Source of the DNA: Myxococcota bacterium
Lineage (GTDB): Bacteria > Myxococcota_C > UBA6777
Length of the DNA: 64,000 nt
Assembly (NCBI GenBank): GCA_023150835.1
Contig: JAKLKB010000001.1
Coordinates: forward strand, 117,134 to 181,133
Reading direction: 5' to 3'
The notes below the pieces were generated by a model. That model did not search any database. It was not told where the DNA came from and saw nothing but the letters and a program-made list of their open reading frames with translations. The position numbers were made by a program, and so were the translations under genes. Numbering within the stretch: the stretch's first letter is position 1; every line of letters starts with the position of its first letter. Shown one piece after another: positions 51,823-60,800 of this stretch.

Positions 51823-54800
51823 TCAGGCTCCTTCCGTCGGATGGGCCGAGGGCGCGGTCGAAGAAGAAGAAGTAGAGGACGACGAGAGAGAAGAAGGCGA
51901 GAGAGAAGAAGGCGAAGAGGAAGCCGAGAGGTCGCGATGTTGGGGACAGTCTTGGCAGGCTTCGGGGTCGTGAGGGTGGGGTTCACCGATGGAGGCGAGG
52001 ATACGGGCAGGGAGGAGGTGGCCGCGTTTGCCACGATACCAAACGCTGGACTCGACAGCTTTTTTGAGCGGCAAAGCGGGGGGAGTCCAAGGGAGGGCCT
52101 GTTGTGCTTCCCAGAAGAAGAACTGGCGGGAGTCAGGATCGATCAGTGCGACGCGCAACCATTGGTGGTCGATAAGTTTTTTGACGTAAGGTAGGTTGGC
52201 GAGGACGCGCTCAAAGCGTGCGGGGCTTTGTTCGACGATCATCAAGAGGCGGACAGGTTCGTGGATCTCGACCATCTGCCAAGGGAGTCCGGCTTGAAGG
52301 TCGCTGAGGTTGCCGTTGATCACGCCGATGTATCCGGAGATATTGTGCGGGAGTTTGGTGCCTGCGCCATAGAAGGAGTTGTTGACGTAGGAGAAGAAGT
52401 ATTCGAGGTTGATGCCGGCACAGACGGGGACAACGGCGTTCAGGATGGAGGTCAGCGTTTTGATCTCGTGATCTTGAGAGGGGTTGTAGGAGACGAGGAA
52501 GGCACGACGATCGAGATAGAGGTTGCGGGTGAGGTCTCTTCGTCCGACGATGCAAAGGGCGTTGGTAGCGTGTCCACATTCGGGTCGGGGTTCGGAGATA
52601 TCACTGGCGCGTTCTTCGACGTGTTCGAGGGCTTCGGCAGGGCTGAGATGGAGGGGGAAAGACTCGAAGCGTCGGCATCGTTCGTGGGCATTGCGACGGC
52701 GGGCTTCGTCGAGGATGGCGCGGATCTCTTGGAAGCGTTGTTGGTGAGAAGGGGGGAGCTTGTCGAGTTCGTAGTATTCGATGGAGTCTGCGGTGGTATC
52801 GTGCATACAGCCGACAAACCAAGTATCATCGGGGATATCGATCAGGGCTTGATTGCGGAGGGATTGGCGGATGGAAGGGGTGTTGAGGGTGGCGGCAAAG
52901 ATACGGGCGTTGGGGCCGCCTTGTGCGCCGCCACAAGCGCCGCAGTCGTAGGCGGCTTTGTGGGGGTTGTTGCGACTGCTTGATCCGTGTCCTGTGACAA
53001 AGATCAACGGAGCGAAGTTGGAGGTGAGTCCCATGATGCGCAGGATCGATTGAACGCGGGCCAAGAGTTCGTCGTGGGTGAAGCCTTCGGCATCGGTGGC
53101 ATCGGTGGCATCGGTGGCATCGGTGGCATCGGTGGCATCGGGCTTGAGGATGGTCATCTCGGTTTGGATGGTGGGCAGGAAGCCCGTTTTGAAGCGTTGT
53201 TCGACCTCTTTGGCTTTTCGGGGGGCAAGGATGCGCAAGAGCATCGGGATGAAGTTGAGCAGTCCGATCACAAGGGTCCAAAAGAATCCGCGAAGGGGCA
53301 TCCGGCTATTGACAAAGCTTTGTCGTCGGAACCATCCGAGCAGTCGGCGTTTGCGGAAAAGCTCTTCGAGAGGTTGATGTTGTTTTTCGGGGTGGGGTTG
53401 GGGTCGTTCGCCGACTTTGTTTTTGGGGAAAAGGACAGGAGGGCAAAGAGACCGATAGTAGGGGTCTTGGAGTCCTTTGTATTTCATATCGATGCCAAAG
53501 AATCCGGCGACTCCGAAGGTTTCGCAACGCGGGTCGATCTCTTCGAGGTGACGGCGAAAGGACTCTTCGCGGTCGTCGATGCAGCAGGCGATCTGAAAGG
53601 AAGGTCGGTCTTTTTTGGGGGGTAGGCGATCATTTTGGGCGATGTTTTCGTGCAGGCCGTCGAGGGCGCGTTGGTAGTAGTTTCGTTCGTAAGCGAGGTG
53701 CCAGATCCATGCGCGCTGGGTTTCGTCGAAGGAAGCGATATCGCGGTTGATTTGTTGGAGATGTTCGTGGGGGGCGTGGGCGAATTCGTCGGCGGAGATG
53801 CCGGCGTAGAGGCAGCATTGGAAGAGGTAGTAGGAATCGGCGAGGATATCACGTGGAGGCGTGGGAAGGAGAGCGCGGACGTCTTTCCAAGGTTTGGCCA
53901 TCCAAGCACAGGTGGGTCGTTCGATGATCTCGTCGGACCAAGCGGCCCATTCAGCGGAGATCTGGAGGGCGATGGCTTGGAGTAGAGAAGGGGTTTCTTC
54001 GGGCCGGACAAGATAATCGGGCCGTTGTTCGAGCATACGGATCATGCCCATCCAGCCGCGCAAAGAGAAGATCACAGAAGAGAGATACGTTTCGTGATCT
54101 TCGGGGGCGACTTGGAGTTTTTGGAGAGCGATGGCGATGATCTTTTCGGGTGTATAGGACTTTTCGAGCGCGTTTCGGAGCGCGGAAACGAGCGTTTCAA
54201 GCCAGCGTTCCATCGGGGTGAGGGCGCGGTCGTAGATCGCAACGAACGTGCGCAGGATGCCTTCTTCGCGATCGGGCATGGGCTGAAATGACATACCTTG
54301 ATCGCAGAAGCGAGAGAGAAAGCGCAGAAGGATGGGGTGTGTTTTGTTGTCGAGATCTTCGCCTTCTTGGGCCAACAAGACATCGCGGTGTCGGTGAAAA
54401 GGAGAGGTGGGTGTGGGCAACAGCGTGTGGTGACGGCTCCATTTGAGGCAACGAAGCCAGAGTGCGGTGAGTGTGAATTGTTCGGTGTCTTCATAGACCC
54501 ATGCGTCGAGTTCTTCGGTGGTTTTGGGAGAGAGTTGGTAGTAGGCTTGGAGCAAGTGTTGGGCGAGGTCGGGTTGGGATTCAGCGGTGAGGTATTCGAT
54601 GCGTTCTTGGAGGGAGCCTTGGCGAGCAAAGTGATTCCAGCGGGTCTGAAAACGCTCGATGTGTCGCTGTTTGAGTTCAAGGGGAAGGCGTAGAGGAAAG
54701 CGCAGGAGTTCGCCTTGTTCGAGCAGTCGCCAAGAAAGCGCGCCAAGAGAGGGGGGTTGAAGTCCGTGTTGCAAGATCAAACGCTTCCAAAGTGTCGGCG

Positions 54801-55437
54801 TGTTGAGATAGGCGGATATCCCGATGGGAAGGTCTGTTTGAGCGGGGGAGAGTTGAAGGATGGCGTCGATATCGTCGAGCGTGATCCGCCCTGTTTGAAG
54901 ATCTGCGAAGTAGTCCGCTTCTTTTCGCAAAGAGTGGGTTTCAAAGGAGCGGTTGGCCCGTTGGATGGCTTCTTGGAAAGTGAAATCCTCGAAGGCGTGC
55001 AGTGTATTGTGGTGGATAAAATAATCCAGCGGATGTTGTGAGGGGAGATAATGGCCGAGTTCTTCGACCAGTTCGAGCAGATGATTCGTGGTTTCTTCGC
55101 TCGGTTCGGTGCTTTGCGAGACGGAGGAGTGAGCAGGTGGCGCATCGGCGGATTGTGAGATCGTTGGTTGTGAAGGCGATGTATCGGTGCTTTGCGGGGT
55201 TGTTGGCTGTGAAGGCGGTGTATCGGTGCTTTGTGAGGTCGTTGGCTGTAAAGGCGGTGTATCGGTGATTTGTGAGGTTGTTGGCTGTGAAGGCGGTGTA
55301 TCGGTGCTTTGTGATGTCGTTGGCTGTGAAGGCGGTGTATCGGTGCTTTGCGACGTAGCGGTTTGTGGTGTTGAATCGTGCGTCTTTGAGAGGCCGATGT
55401 TTTCGGGGGTTGGGTGAAGATTTTTGGGTTCGGTCAT
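51823..55437 (-). CDS. dabA: DabA-like (DUF2309/UPF0753) zinc-binding inorganic-carbon transporter subunit
   Basis: IACCIDDREESFRRHLEEIDPRCETFGVAGFFGIDMKYKG (CxDxR); FVTGHGSSSRNNPHKAAYDCGACGGAQGGPNARIFAATLN; 1204 aa. Confidence 0.92.
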   Translation of the reverse strand: MTEPKNLHPTPENIGLSKTHDSTPQTATSQSTDTPPSQPTTSQSTDTPPSQPTTSQITDTPPLQPTTSQSTDTPPSQPTTPQSTDTSPSQPTISQSADAPPAHSSVSQSTEPSEETTNHLLELVEELGHYLPSQHPLDYFIHHNTLHAFEDFTFQEAIQRANRSFETHSLRKEADYFADLQTGRITLDDIDAILQLSPAQTDLPIGISAYLNTPTLWKRLILQHGLQPPSLGALSWRLLEQGELLRFPLRLPLELKQRHIERFQTRWNHFARQGSLQERIEYLTAESQPDLAQHLLQAYYQLSPKTTEELDAWVYEDTEQFTLTALWLRCLKWSRHHTLLPTPTSPFHRHRDVLLAQEGEDLDNKTHPILLRFLSRFCDQGMSFQPMPDREEGILRTFVAIYDRALTPMERWLETLVSALRNALEKSYTPEKIIAIALQKLQVAPEDHETYLSSVIFSLRGWMGMIRMLEQRPDYLVRPEETPSLLQAIALQISAEWAAWSDEIIERPTCAWMAKPWKDVRALLPTPPRDILADSYYLFQCCLYAGISADEFAHAPHEHLQQINRDIASFDETQRAWIWHLAYERNYYQRALDGLHENIAQNDRLPPKKDRPSFQIACCIDDREESFRRHLEEIDPRCETFGVAGFFGIDMKYKGLQDPYYRSLCPPVLFPKNKVGERPQPHPEKQHQPLEELFRKRRLLGWFRRQSFVNSRMPLRGFFWTLVIGLLNFIPMLLRILAPRKAKEVEQRFKTGFLPTIQTEMTILKPDATDATDATDATDATDAEGFTHDELLARVQSILRIMGLTSNFAPLIFVTGHGSSSRNNPHKAAYDCGACGGAQGGPNARIFAATLNTPSIRQSLRNQALIDIPDDTWFVGCMHDTTADSIEYYELDKLPPSHQQRFQEIRAILDEARRRNAHERCRRFESFPLHLSPAEALEHVEERASDISEPRPECGHATNALCIVGRRDLTRNLYLDRRAFLVSYNPSQDHEIKTLTSILNAVVPVCAGINLEYFFSYVNNSFYGAGTKLPHNISGYIGVINGNLSDLQAGLPWQMVEIHEPVRLLMIVEQSPARFERVLANLPYVKKLIDHQWLRVALIDPDSRQFFFWEAQQALPWTPPALPLKKAVESSVWYRGKRGHLLPARILASIGEPHPHDPEACQDCPQHRDLSASSSPSSLSPSSLSSSSTSSSSTAPSAHPTEGA
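53087..53146. repeat. 9-bp tandem repeat encoding (DAT)n within dabA
   Basis: gcatcggtg x6-7, protein DATDATDATDATDATDA. Confidence 0.93.
55110..55380. repeat. 39-bp coding tandem repeat (TSQSTDTPPSQPT) in the dabA N-terminus
   Basis: About 7 units of 13 residues. Confidence 0.93.
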
Positions 55438-55479
55438 GTTTCACCTAGGGGGTTGTAAGGCGGTTGGTGCAAGAGGAGA

Positions 55480-56898
55480 TTAAGAAAAGCGGAAGAAGAC
55501 GTAAGGGACAAAGCCGTTGATGACGATGATCAAGACGAAGCCGAGGAAAGCGAGGTATTCGCGGGGCTTGAGCGAGATATCGAAGTGAGGCAGGTAGGCG
55601 ACAGGGCCGAGAAAGACGCGGGAGAAACAGCGGAACATCACCCATGCGTTGAGGCCGATGACGACGAGGGAAGCAAAGCCTTGGACGGCGTCGTGATTAA
55701 AGCGAGTTTGGAGGACGAGTTCTTCTGCGATATAGCCGATGGTTCCGGGGAAGCCGAGAGCGGTGAGTACGAGCAAGAAGAAAAAGGCGGCGAGGCTAGG
55801 GAGTCGGCGTGCGAGTCCTTGGTGTTGGGTGATGCGAGTGACATCAAGGCGGGCTTCGGCAAGCCAGAGAACGCCGAGCACACCGCCAAAAACGACGGTG
55901 ACCATCGCAAGTTCGATGGTGCTGTGATGGAGGTGGCTGCGGTTGGGAGTAAGGAAAAGCGTCATCCCAAGGGAAAGAAAGGAGAGGTATTGGTAGAGGG
56001 CAAGGGAGCGCAGGGTGTTTTGGGTGAGGGAGATCAGGGAGAAGTAAAAGGCGTTGAGCAAAAAGACGATGAGCAAGACTTCACGGAGAGGTTGGAGCAG
56101 ATGGAGCAAGTAGAGACTGCCGAAGAAAAGGGTGGAACCAAGCAGGGCGTGGCTAAAGAGATAGGCCATGAGTGCGCTGTATCGGGCTTTTTGAAAGAGC
56201 AGCAAAGAAGGGAGATGCAGGGGAGCCAAACCGATCTGAAAAAACAGCGCAAGAGCAAAGAGCAGCGAGGTGAGAAAGCTGATCTTGGTGTGCGGAAGGA
56301 GGAGATAAAGTTCGTGGAGGGAAAAGAGAGAGGGTTGGTCTTTGAGAGGGAGATCGGCGTAGAGGGAAGCAAAGGCAGCGACGAGCAGAAGGATTTTGGT
56401 GGATTGAAAGAAGAGGAAAAAACTGGTTTGACGGGGTGTTGCGTGACGGACGCGGAGTTCCAAGTAGAAAGGGAGGATCAGCAAAAGAAGCGAGACAAAG
56501 AAGGTCAGAAGATGGGCGGACAAGAGCAGGAGAGAGAGGGCGAAGTGGACGAGGAAGATCAGGGTCACTTTTTGGACGTAGTACAGGTTGGAGGGGCACA
56601 ACAGCACCAGAAGGAGGAACAAGAAAGAGAAGAAGCAAAGCAAGAGAGCTTGGTAGGGTGCGCTGGCGATGCCAAGGCTCGGCCAAGCGCTGAAGGAGTC
56701 GGGAGATTTGGAGAGCAGGAGGATCAAGGCGAGGAGCCAAGCGGTGGTTGCGGCAAAGTGGGCGATAAAGCGCGGGAAGGTGCGTCCCCAAGAAGAGAGA
56801 TGCAGCGCGGCGATCGCGAGCAAGGGAGTTAGTAGGATCAAGATCAGTTTCCAAGCCATCATCAAAAATACTCTCGGAATGAACGGCAAAAAACCCAC
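55480..56898 (-). CDS. NuoM/NuoN-like proton-conducting membrane protein, first gene of the DAB cluster
   Basis: Multi-TM; FQIGLAPLHLPSLLLFQKARYSALMAYLFSHALLG; LTALGFPGTIGYIAEELVL. Confidence 0.85.
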   Translation of the reverse strand: MGFLPFIPRVFLMMAWKLILILLTPLLAIAALHLSSWGRTFPRFIAHFAATTAWLLALILLLSKSPDSFSAWPSLGIASAPYQALLLCFFSFLFLLLVLLCPSNLYYVQKVTLIFLVHFALSLLLLSAHLLTFFVSLLLLILPFYLELRVRHATPRQTSFFLFFQSTKILLLVAAFASLYADLPLKDQPSLFSLHELYLLLPHTKISFLTSLLFALALFFQIGLAPLHLPSLLLFQKARYSALMAYLFSHALLGSTLFFGSLYLLHLLQPLREVLLIVFLLNAFYFSLISLTQNTLRSLALYQYLSFLSLGMTLFLTPNRSHLHHSTIELAMVTVVFGGVLGVLWLAEARLDVTRITQHQGLARRLPSLAAFFFLLVLTALGFPGTIGYIAEELVLQTRFNHDAVQGFASLVVIGLNAWVMFRCFSRVFLGPVAYLPHFDISLKPREYLAFLGFVLIIVINGFVPYVFFRFS

Positions 56899-57035
56899 CG
56901 CAAGGGATCCCGTTGTTTTGTGAGGGGAGGCGGTAAAGTTGTTTGCGTAGTGGTGTGAGTGAAGCTATCGGACGTCCGAAGAGATGCGCGAGGTGCAGGG
57001 TGGATCTTTTTGACCAGCGGTGTGTATGCGCGAGA

Positions 57036-57734
57036 TTAGGGGCGTTGCAACTCGGGTAAGCGCAGTCCGATTAGCAGAAAAAGAGCCGACGAAAGGGCAA
57101 ACGATTTGTAGCCGTAGAGAGGGAAAAGCCACGTTGCCAAAGCAGAACCTGCGACAAAAAAGATCATCGTATCCAAGCGGATCGCGTTTTTGTTTTTCTC
57201 CACAGGGTCGCCTGTCAACAAGATGCGCGCAGAACCTATTCCCAGATCGGTGAGTGGGCCCGTCAGATGCGTTGTGCGCACCACCGCTTTTGTGTACAGC
57301 GTGATGATGGCGTTTTGCGCGCCGCTACAAGCCGCGAGGATCGCCACAGGGAAAAAGTGGGACCATTGCTCGACTTTGCCACCAAATCGCCCAAACAAGG
57401 CGCTTTCTCCACCGATCATCACAAGCATCACCAGCAGCGCGAGGATCGAAAAACAAAAGCCATGTGCAGAGGCTTGGGTGGGTTGTTGTTTTTCGATAAA
57501 AAGCGCACTCAAAAAAGCGCCGACAAAAAAGAACACAAGGATCACCAAGAAAAACAGCACTTGGATCCATGCTTGTTTGGCGAGTTGCTGGCCAAAAAAG
57601 GAAAAGGCACCCGTCACATGCACAATCAGCGATTGCACCGCGAGAAACCCGCCGATATTGAGGTAGCCTGCTTGGAACGCCAACAAGATCCAAACCAGTC
57701 GATCCGTTGGGCGATAAGGAAATTCGGGGTGCAT
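57036..57734 (-). CDS. DUF1275 (YoaK-type) membrane protein
   Basis: FQAGYLNIGGFLAVQSLIVHVTGAFSFFGQQLA; ACSGAQNAIITLYTKAVVRTTHLTGPLTDLGI; ORF extends to 57866. Confidence 0.88.
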   Translation of the reverse strand: MHPEFPYRPTDRLVWILLAFQAGYLNIGGFLAVQSLIVHVTGAFSFFGQQLAKQAWIQVLFFLVILVFFFVGAFLSALFIEKQQPTQASAHGFCFSILALLVMLVMIGGESALFGRFGGKVEQWSHFFPVAILAACSGAQNAIITLYTKAVVRTTHLTGPLTDLGIGSARILLTGDPVEKNKNAIRLDTMIFFVAGSALATWLFPLYGYKSFALSSALFLLIGLRLPELQRP

Positions 57735-58118
57735 CCAGTCTCCTCGGCGATGGAAAAGCACGGCAAACCACGATGGTTGCGGCATATTTAACAGAGAGCA
57801 ACGCAGGGGTACACGTATGGCTTTGAAGTGAGTGGAGGGAGCGGGCCATCCATGCAACGCGCTCACTTTTGCAGGGGCTTTTGTCGTTTGTCAAGGAATT
57901 TGATACATATGTGCATACGTTCGCATCTTTGTATTGTGCAGAGCAAAGAGCAGAAACGCGCTTGACGGTGGAGGGGCGAAAAGGCGCTGGGGGAGAGAGG
58001 TGGGGAAGTGCGGAGGGTGAGGAAGCGCGCTTGACGGTGGAGAGGTCGCGGGATAGGCTGTGGGTGTGGATTGTTGATTGGTGAGGACAACAAGGCATTC
58101 CCGAGGGAGGAGCCGAAG

Positions 58119-59648
58119 ATGCGACAACTGCGACGGATGGTTTTGTGTAGTGTGGTGTGTTGGGCGTTGTGGGGAATGAGTGGGCGGGCGAGTGCGGAGT
58201 GTATCGAACTGAAAAACGATACGTTTCAAGAAAATGCGCCGCAAGTGACGGCGGTGCGTTCTTTTTGTATCTCCGAGTTTTTTGGTTCGATTTTTGTGGC
58301 TCCCAAGGATATCACGTTGCAAAAAGTGCGGATGTTGGTGTCAGGGGACGGTAAGACGCCGATGTTGATGACGCCGATCAAGGTTTTGATCTTCAAAGAG
58401 AAAGCACCGGATAGTGCGACTCCGATGGAGCCTGCCTTGAGTGGAGAAGAAGAGTACGGGATCAACAACACGCAGCTTACGCCGCAATGGATCGAGGTGA
58501 AGACAAGCGCTTATACCTTTAAGGCGGGGGAGCGTTTTCGGGTGACGTTTGCGCACGACAACATTGATTGCGAGAACATCAATACCACCAAGCCCTATTG
58601 TGCGGGATATTGCGAGTGGTGGGGGGCGACGGTGGACAAGGGGCCGATTAAAGAAAACACGAACGTGGTGCTCGGCAAGATGTTTGATTGCCAAGGTGGA
58701 CTTCCCGATCGCAAGTGGCGTTTTTGGAAAGATCTTCCTGAGGCGTGTCGCCCGACGGGGAATTTGATCTTGCGAGCGTATGTGTACGATGGCAACGGAA
58801 GGGATTGCAACGCGACTCCGCAAAGTTGCGTTCCTGCATCGACACAGGCGTGTACTTGTACGGATGGGAAAACGGGAAGCCAAACTTGCGCAGCCAACGG
58901 CGTTTGGGGGAATTGCACGTGTGGAACGCCCCAAAGCTGTACACCGAATGCGACGGAGCCGTGTACCTGTACGGATGGGAAAAGTGGTCAGCGCACCTGT
59001 GGAAGTGCCGGTCAATGGGGTTCTTGCGTGTGTGCTTCGGGTTGTACGACAGGGGCGACGCAGCCGTGTGTTTGTGTGGGCGGAAAAAGCGGTACGCAGA
59101 CTTGCGAAGCGGGCGGAAAGTGGGCTGTTTGTGTGTGTAAAGGTGCGAGCGTTTGTGCGCCCGGGGCGACACAGGCTTGTACATGCACAACGGGAACCAC
59201 AGGGGCACAGACGTGTAACACCGAAGGATCGGCGTGGTTAGAATGCAAGTGCGTCTCTGCCCAAGAACCCAAGGTCACACGGATCACCCCTGAAAAAGGG
59301 TTGAACAGTCAAAACACCGATGTCACGGTGATCGGGGAAAACTTTGTTGAGGGGGCCAAGGTGTACATCGGAACTGCCGCAGCGTTGGAGGTTTCTGTGC
59401 TTGGACCGAAGTCGATCGCGGCCAAAGTACCCGCAGCGATCAAGCCGGGCTTGTACGATGTGGTGGTCGAAAATCCGGGCGGAAAGAGTGGGCGTTTGGA
59501 CAAGGCTTTTTCGGTCGAAGCGGCAGGTTGTGGTTGTTCGCAGATGTCGGGGCGAGAAGGGATGCCGTTGGAGTTGGTGTTTTTTGTGTGGATGTTGTGG
59601 TGGCTGCTGCGTCGTCGTTCGAGCGAGTGGTTTGAGGGCCGAAGATAG
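58119..59648 (+). CDS. Exported Cys-rich repeat protein with IPT/TIG domain and MYXO-CTERM-like tail
   Basis: Signal peptide; repeats CTCTDGKTGSQTCAANGVWGNCTC; IPT/TIG TRITPEKGLNSQNTDVTVIGENF; C-term GCGCSQ...LVFFVWMLWWLLRRRS. Confidence 0.8.
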   Translation: MRQLRRMVLCSVVCWALWGMSGRASAECIELKNDTFQENAPQVTAVRSFCISEFFGSIFVAPKDITLQKVRMLVSGDGKTPMLMTPIKVLIFKEKAPDSATPMEPALSGEEEYGINNTQLTPQWIEVKTSAYTFKAGERFRVTFAHDNIDCENINTTKPYCAGYCEWWGATVDKGPIKENTNVVLGKMFDCQGGLPDRKWRFWKDLPEACRPTGNLILRAYVYDGNGRDCNATPQSCVPASTQACTCTDGKTGSQTCAANGVWGNCTCGTPQSCTPNATEPCTCTDGKSGQRTCGSAGQWGSCVCASGCTTGATQPCVCVGGKSGTQTCEAGGKWAVCVCKGASVCAPGATQACTCTTGTTGAQTCNTEGSAWLECKCVSAQEPKVTRITPEKGLNSQNTDVTVIGENFVEGAKVYIGTAAALEVSVLGPKSIAAKVPAAIKPGLYDVVVENPGGKSGRLDKAFSVEAAGCGCSQMSGREGMPLELVFFVWMLWWLLRRRSSEWFEGRR

Positions 59649-59780
59649 GCGAGGGAGCTTGTTGGATGGGGGGGTTGCGGGGGTGTCTTGCGTGTGGTAG
59701 GGGGGGGCGTGCATATTTCTGGTGCGGGGTTGGGGCAAACACAAGCAAGCGTTTTGGCGTACGGGCCGAGGAGCAGAAAG

Positions 59781-60671
59781 ATGGCGAAGATCCATGTAAA
59801 AGGCGTTCCGTTGGATATGGGCGCAGGGCGTCGGGGAGTGGATATGGGCGTGAGCGCGATCCGTTTGGCGGGTTTGCGGGAGACGCTGTTGCGGTTGGGG
59901 CATAACGTGATCGATGATGGAAACGTCGAAGTTCCCGTGGTGGAGACCTTAGAGCGAGCGTCTTCGTTGCCGTATATCGAGGCGATCGCTGCGTCATGCA
60001 AGCAGGTGTATCATTGGTTTCGGCAGTTGCCGTCCGATGCGTTTGCGGTGGTGTTGGGGGGGGATCACTCGATCGCGATGGGCTCGGTGGCAGGGGCCGC
60101 ACATCACGGTCGTTTGGGGGTGATCTGGGTGGATGCCCACACGGACATCAACACACCCGATACCAGCCCAAGCGGAAACATTCATGGGATGCCGTTGTCG
60201 CATCTTTTGGGGGTGGGCGATCCACGTTTGTTGGATATTTGGGGAGGAGGAGCGGTGATCGATCCTGCGGATATCGTGTACATCGGCATTCGAAGCGTGG
60301 ACATGAAAGAGCGCGGTTTGGTCAAGGAACACGGGATCTTGACGTACACGATGAAGGATATCGACATGGAAGGGCTGGCGTCCGTCGCCAAGCAAACGAT
60401 TGCATATCTTCAGCGACGTGGAGTGAGTCGTGTGCATGTGTCCTTTGATGCGGATGTGTTGGATCCGACCTTGGCTCCGGGGGTTGGGACGCCTGAACCC
60501 GGTGGGCTGACCTATCGCGAAGCCCATCTGTTGATGGAGCTTTTGTGCGACGCCAAGATCGCCACAAGTCTCGATATCGTCGAAGTCAATCCGATCCTCG
60601 ATAACGCCAACAAAACAGCGCAGATCATGGTGGATATGACTTCGAGCTTGCTTGGCAAAGCAATCTTGTGA
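59781..60671 (+). CDS. rocF: Arginase/agmatinase family ureohydrolase, probably arginase
   Basis: VPLDMGAGRRGVDMGVSAIRLAGL; GGDHSIAMGSVAG; WVDAHTDINTPDTSPSGNIHGMPLSHLLG; SFDADVLDPTLAPGVGTPEPGGLTYREAHLL. Confidence 0.94.
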   Translation: MAKIHVKGVPLDMGAGRRGVDMGVSAIRLAGLRETLLRLGHNVIDDGNVEVPVVETLERASSLPYIEAIAASCKQVYHWFRQLPSDAFAVVLGGDHSIAMGSVAGAAHHGRLGVIWVDAHTDINTPDTSPSGNIHGMPLSHLLGVGDPRLLDIWGGGAVIDPADIVYIGIRSVDMKERGLVKEHGILTYTMKDIDMEGLASVAKQTIAYLQRRGVSRVHVSFDADVLDPTLAPGVGTPEPGGLTYREAHLLMELLCDAKIATSLDIVEVNPILDNANKTAQIMVDMTSSLLGKAIL

Positions 60672-60686
60672 GGGAACGTTCGTATT

Positions 60687-60800
60687 CTACGATATCTGAG
60701 TGGTGTGTGATCGAAGGAGAGTGCGTAGGCACCCTGTGGTTGGGCAGTCACGGGGGGCTGCCCCTACGTTTGACGATCACTCTATGGGCGGATTTCGTAT
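60687..60800 (+). repeat. Dispersed inverted-terminus element, copy E4; overlaps mvaA 3' end
   Basis: CTACGATATCTGAGTG...GGGGGCTGCCCCTACG...GGGCGGATTTCGTAT. Confidence 0.88.

Noticed and set aside
55585-56832. 415-aa plus-strand ORF rich in E/K/Q/G
   Set aside because: Antisense shadow of the NuoM-like membrane protein; composition is the complement of TM-coding DNA
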